DNA of 64,000 nucleotides. It comes from Galbibacter pacificus (GTDB lineage Bacteria; Bacteroidota; Bacteroidia; Flavobacteriales; Flavobacteriaceae). The position numbers and the translations under genes were made by a program. Below, piece after piece: positions 62,210 through 64,000 of this stretch. The stretch spans positions 62,001 to 126,000 of the forward strand of contig NZ_JAPMUA010000006.1 of NCBI RefSeq assembly GCF_029603155.1. The letters are read 5' to 3'. The notes below the pieces were generated by a model. The model was not told the origin of the DNA, did not search any database, and saw nothing but the letters and a program-made list of their open reading frames with translations. Position 1 is the stretch's first letter. Every line of letters begins with the position of its first letter.

Positions 62210-62641
62210 TCACGATTGATTTGCTAAATAACCCGGTAGGCTTTTTTTTACGATTTCCTCCCATCCTGCCACAAAATTTTCGCGGGAAAGATCGCTGCCG
62301 GCATCCATAAAGTTTTCTATACCGCTATGCTTTAACCGCACCAAAGTTTTACCGTCTTGGGCTGCAAGTTGCCAACTTACAATGGAAACGCCATTGGAGT
62401 ACTCGGGGTAGCTCCAACTGTAGCGTATCCGTTTTTCGGGAACAATATCTATAATTCGGCATACGTGTTTAAAATTAGTGCCATTGGGCTCGTAAAAATA
62501 AAACTCGTTTCTTTCGCGCAATTCAAAATTATTTACGGTAAAATACCAATTTTTCATTTTTTCGGGCACCGTAAGTGCTTCCCATACGCTTTTAACAGTT
62601 GCGTTAACTATAGTTTCTACAATAATTGTTTGATCTTTCAT
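62210..62641 (-). CDS. SRPBCC/AHSA1-type protein
   Basis: A 143-residue START-like fold protein of the AHSA1 group: IIVETIVNATVKSVWEALTVPEKMKNWYF at the start (about 5-33), and WSYPEYSNGVSIVSWQL with VRLKHSGIENF in the second half. Such proteins bind hydrophobic ligands in a deep pocket, and some act with Hsp90. It is a single gene 35 bp before the type IX cargo gene on the same strand. Function cannot be narrowed. Confidence 0.88.
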   Translation of the reverse strand: MKDQTIIVETIVNATVKSVWEALTVPEKMKNWYFTVNNFELRERNEFYFYEPNGTNFKHVCRIIDIVPEKRIRYSWSYPEYSNGVSIVSWQLAAQDGKTLVRLKHSGIENFMDAGSDLSRENFVAGWEEIVKKSLPGYLANQS

Positions 62642-62676
62642 TCTTTATTCTTTTAATGAAATATCAGTTTAGGGCA

Positions 62677-64000
62677 TTATCTTTTTAGGGTGAAATTACT
62701 TTTATAAATTTTTAATTCATTGTCTGCATTGGTAAACTCCAACCGAAACCAATAATCAGATGAAGGCATCATTTTTCCGTTGTAAGTTCCGTCCCATCCT
62801 ATGGCGACGGTTGCTAATTGTTTCAATAATTTACCATAACGATCAAAAATAAAAACACGTCCCGTTGTATTTCCTTCCAACCCGACCACGTTCCACGTAT
62901 CGTGTATGCCATCGCCATTTGGGGTGAAAAACTTTGGATACCCAGATACCATTACCGGGATTTCTGCCGTTCCGCATCCGCTAATATGGTTTATGGTAAC
63001 AGTGTTTAAACCCACGGGGACATTTTTAAAATAACCGGATTCTTGAAAATTGCCATCGTTTAGTTGAAATTGATATTCACTGGCATCTTCAACGCTTATA
63101 TCTATGGTATTATTGTTAGAAAATTCCACAAGGTCTATATTGGTAACAACAGGCGTATTTACAGGCAAAAATTCGAGTTCTACCTCATCGTATTCAGAAA
63201 AACCCTGCGGATAAATTGCCTCTACCCTGTATATACCATTTGAAGCAGCTTCATAAGTTGGACCGGTAGCCCCTGCAATAACGGTAAAATCATCGGTTCC
63301 ATTATCGGGTGTACTGTCTACCGACCATCTATATGTGCTTGCGTTCTCGAAAGTCCCGTCAAGGATATAGGTTTCCCCTTCACATAAAACCTCTTCCGGC
63401 TCCTGCAAAAGATTGGGCACTAAAGAACAATCTAAGGCCTGGTTGCTACCAGAAAAAACATTTCCGGTAAATTCCAACTGAAAACCATTGGACTCCCCAA
63501 AATAGCTGTTCACCAAAAGTAGATATTCTTCGCCTTCCTGCACCTGCATAAACGGGGCATACGTAACGGTTTGGGTGCCCGTGGCCGGGTTAATCCCTAC
63601 CCCCGTATAATCGTTATCGTTTATAAAATCTATGGCAATATTAGAAATTCCGCAATCTACCAAAGTACCATCGTTGCCAACTGGATTCCCCAAACTGCCA
63701 CAAACCGGATTGGGGCCATATACCGCAAAATCAAGGTCCTGCCCCGCTTCATTTGGCAATATGTTAAATCCTAATTGTCCGGTAGCCGTTGCCCTAAAAC
63801 GAAACCATACAGCGTTAGATTCTATGCCGTCGTTCTGTCCCTGCAATAAACATCCGCTTTGGGTAGCACCGTTAAAATCGTCTGTTCCGGCGCCATTTAA
63901 AACGCCGCTGTTGAGTATATCCTTGCATATAGGAACGGCATCAATACAATCTGGAGAAATAGATTGTGAAAAAATTTGAAAGTTTCCTATAAAAAATACA
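62677..64000 (-). CDS. Type IX secretion cargo with type B C-terminal sorting domain, partial
   Basis: A large secreted protein cut off by the window edge; at least 440 codons are open. The frame runs past the TTG at 63846 to base 64000 without a stop, and its first visible residues (VFFIGNFQIFSQSIS) look like the end of a signal peptide, so only about ten codons seem to be missing. The N-terminal part (AVPICKDILNSG, WFRFRATATGQL) is a jelly-roll-like domain seen in secreted flavobacterial proteins. A PKD-like region follows, and the last 85 residues form the type B sorting domain (YPKFFTPNGDGIHDTWNV, FIFDRYGKLLKQL, GWDGTYNGKMMPSSDYWF, then LKR). It should be carried across the outer membrane by PorSS/type IX and be anchored or released. 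Confidence 0.92.
   Translation of the reverse strand, partial: VFFIGNFQIFSQSISPDCIDAVPICKDILNSGVLNGAGTDDFNGATQSGCLLQGQNDGIESNAVWFRFRATATGQLGFNILPNEAGQDLDFAVYGPNPVCGSLGNPVGNDGTLVDCGISNIAIDFINDNDYTGVGINPATGTQTVTYAPFMQVQEGEEYLLLVNSYFGESNGFQLEFTGNVFSGSNQALDCSLVPNLLQEPEEVLCEGETYILDGTFENASTYRWSVDSTPDNGTDDFTVIAGATGPTYEAASNGIYRVEAIYPQGFSEYDEVELEFLPVNTPVVTNIDLVEFSNNNTIDISVEDASEYQFQLNDGNFQESGYFKNVPVGLNTVTINHISGCGTAEIPVMVSGYPKFFTPNGDGIHDTWNVVGLEGNTTGRVFIFDRYGKLLKQLATVAIGWDGTYNGKMMPSSDYWFRLEFTNADNELKIYKSNFTLKR

Overview
The window is chromosomal DNA from a member of the Bacteroidota, most likely a (marine-type) Flavobacteriaceae. Evidence for this is a SusC/SusD pair, a hybrid two-component sensor, lipoprotein signals of Bacteroidota type, a C-terminal sorting domain of the type IX secretion system, AT-rich intergenic DNA, and two promoters that match the phylum's sigma consensus TTG-N19-TAnnTTTG exactly. 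The genus cannot be told from the sequence alone.

Left half (about 1.1-33.1 kb): a glycan utilization locus, almost entirely on the minus strand. It has four blocks. (1) 6483 to 1101: GH43, GH127-type, a GH5-like clan-A hydrolase and a lipoprotein aldose 1-epimerase, packed as an operon. (2) On the plus strand, a 1322-aa hybrid two-component regulator (6906-10874) and a second five-bladed-propeller hydrolase (10965-11981), followed by an array of 42-bp tandem repeats. (3) 20930 to 12520: SusC, SusD and a DUF3823 lipoprotein, then a strong hairpin terminator, then a DUF4965-type lipoprotein. A GH2 enzyme (23571-21739) lies upstream with its own terminator. (4) 31965 to 23890: GH125, GH92, ROK kinase, MFS sugar permease and a second GH127-type enzyme, closed by a LacI-type regulator gene (33130-32096). 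GH43 and GH127 point to arabinofuranosides, while GH92 and GH125 point to alpha-mannosides, so the target is probably a mixed glycan or a glycoprotein glycan. Two separate controls can be read from the DNA. Paired 13-bp direct repeats of the form ATGAAACANNATG, spaced 20 bp apart, lie before the GH43/sensor, SusC and GH2 units and are candidate sites for the sensor's AraC domain. A perfect 16-bp palindrome with a central CG lies before GH125 and is a candidate LacI operator.

Right half (33.3-64 kb): ordinary core genome. It includes an S4 RNA-binding protein, a phosphoribosyltransferase, shikimate kinase, two tRNA-Lys and one tRNA-Leu, a ClC channel with a truncated haemoglobin, threonine dehydrogenase, a B12-type MerR regulator, aconitase, a three-gene unit of two periplasmic foldases plus a MoxR ATPase, guaB, HMG-CoA lyase, pyrD, a cyclophilin-FKBP fusion, rpsT, two tRNA-Glu and proS. 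Outside this core set are a lipoprotein with Gly/Tyr-rich and Ser/Arg-rich low-complexity regions, an OmpP1/FadL-like barrel protein, a HigB/HigA-type toxin-antitoxin pair with flanking hairpins, a methyltransferase, a bestrophin-like channel, and a large secreted type IX cargo protein cut off by the right edge.

No insertion sequence, prophage, CRISPR array or rRNA gene was found. All functional calls rest on reading motifs by eye; no database search was run.
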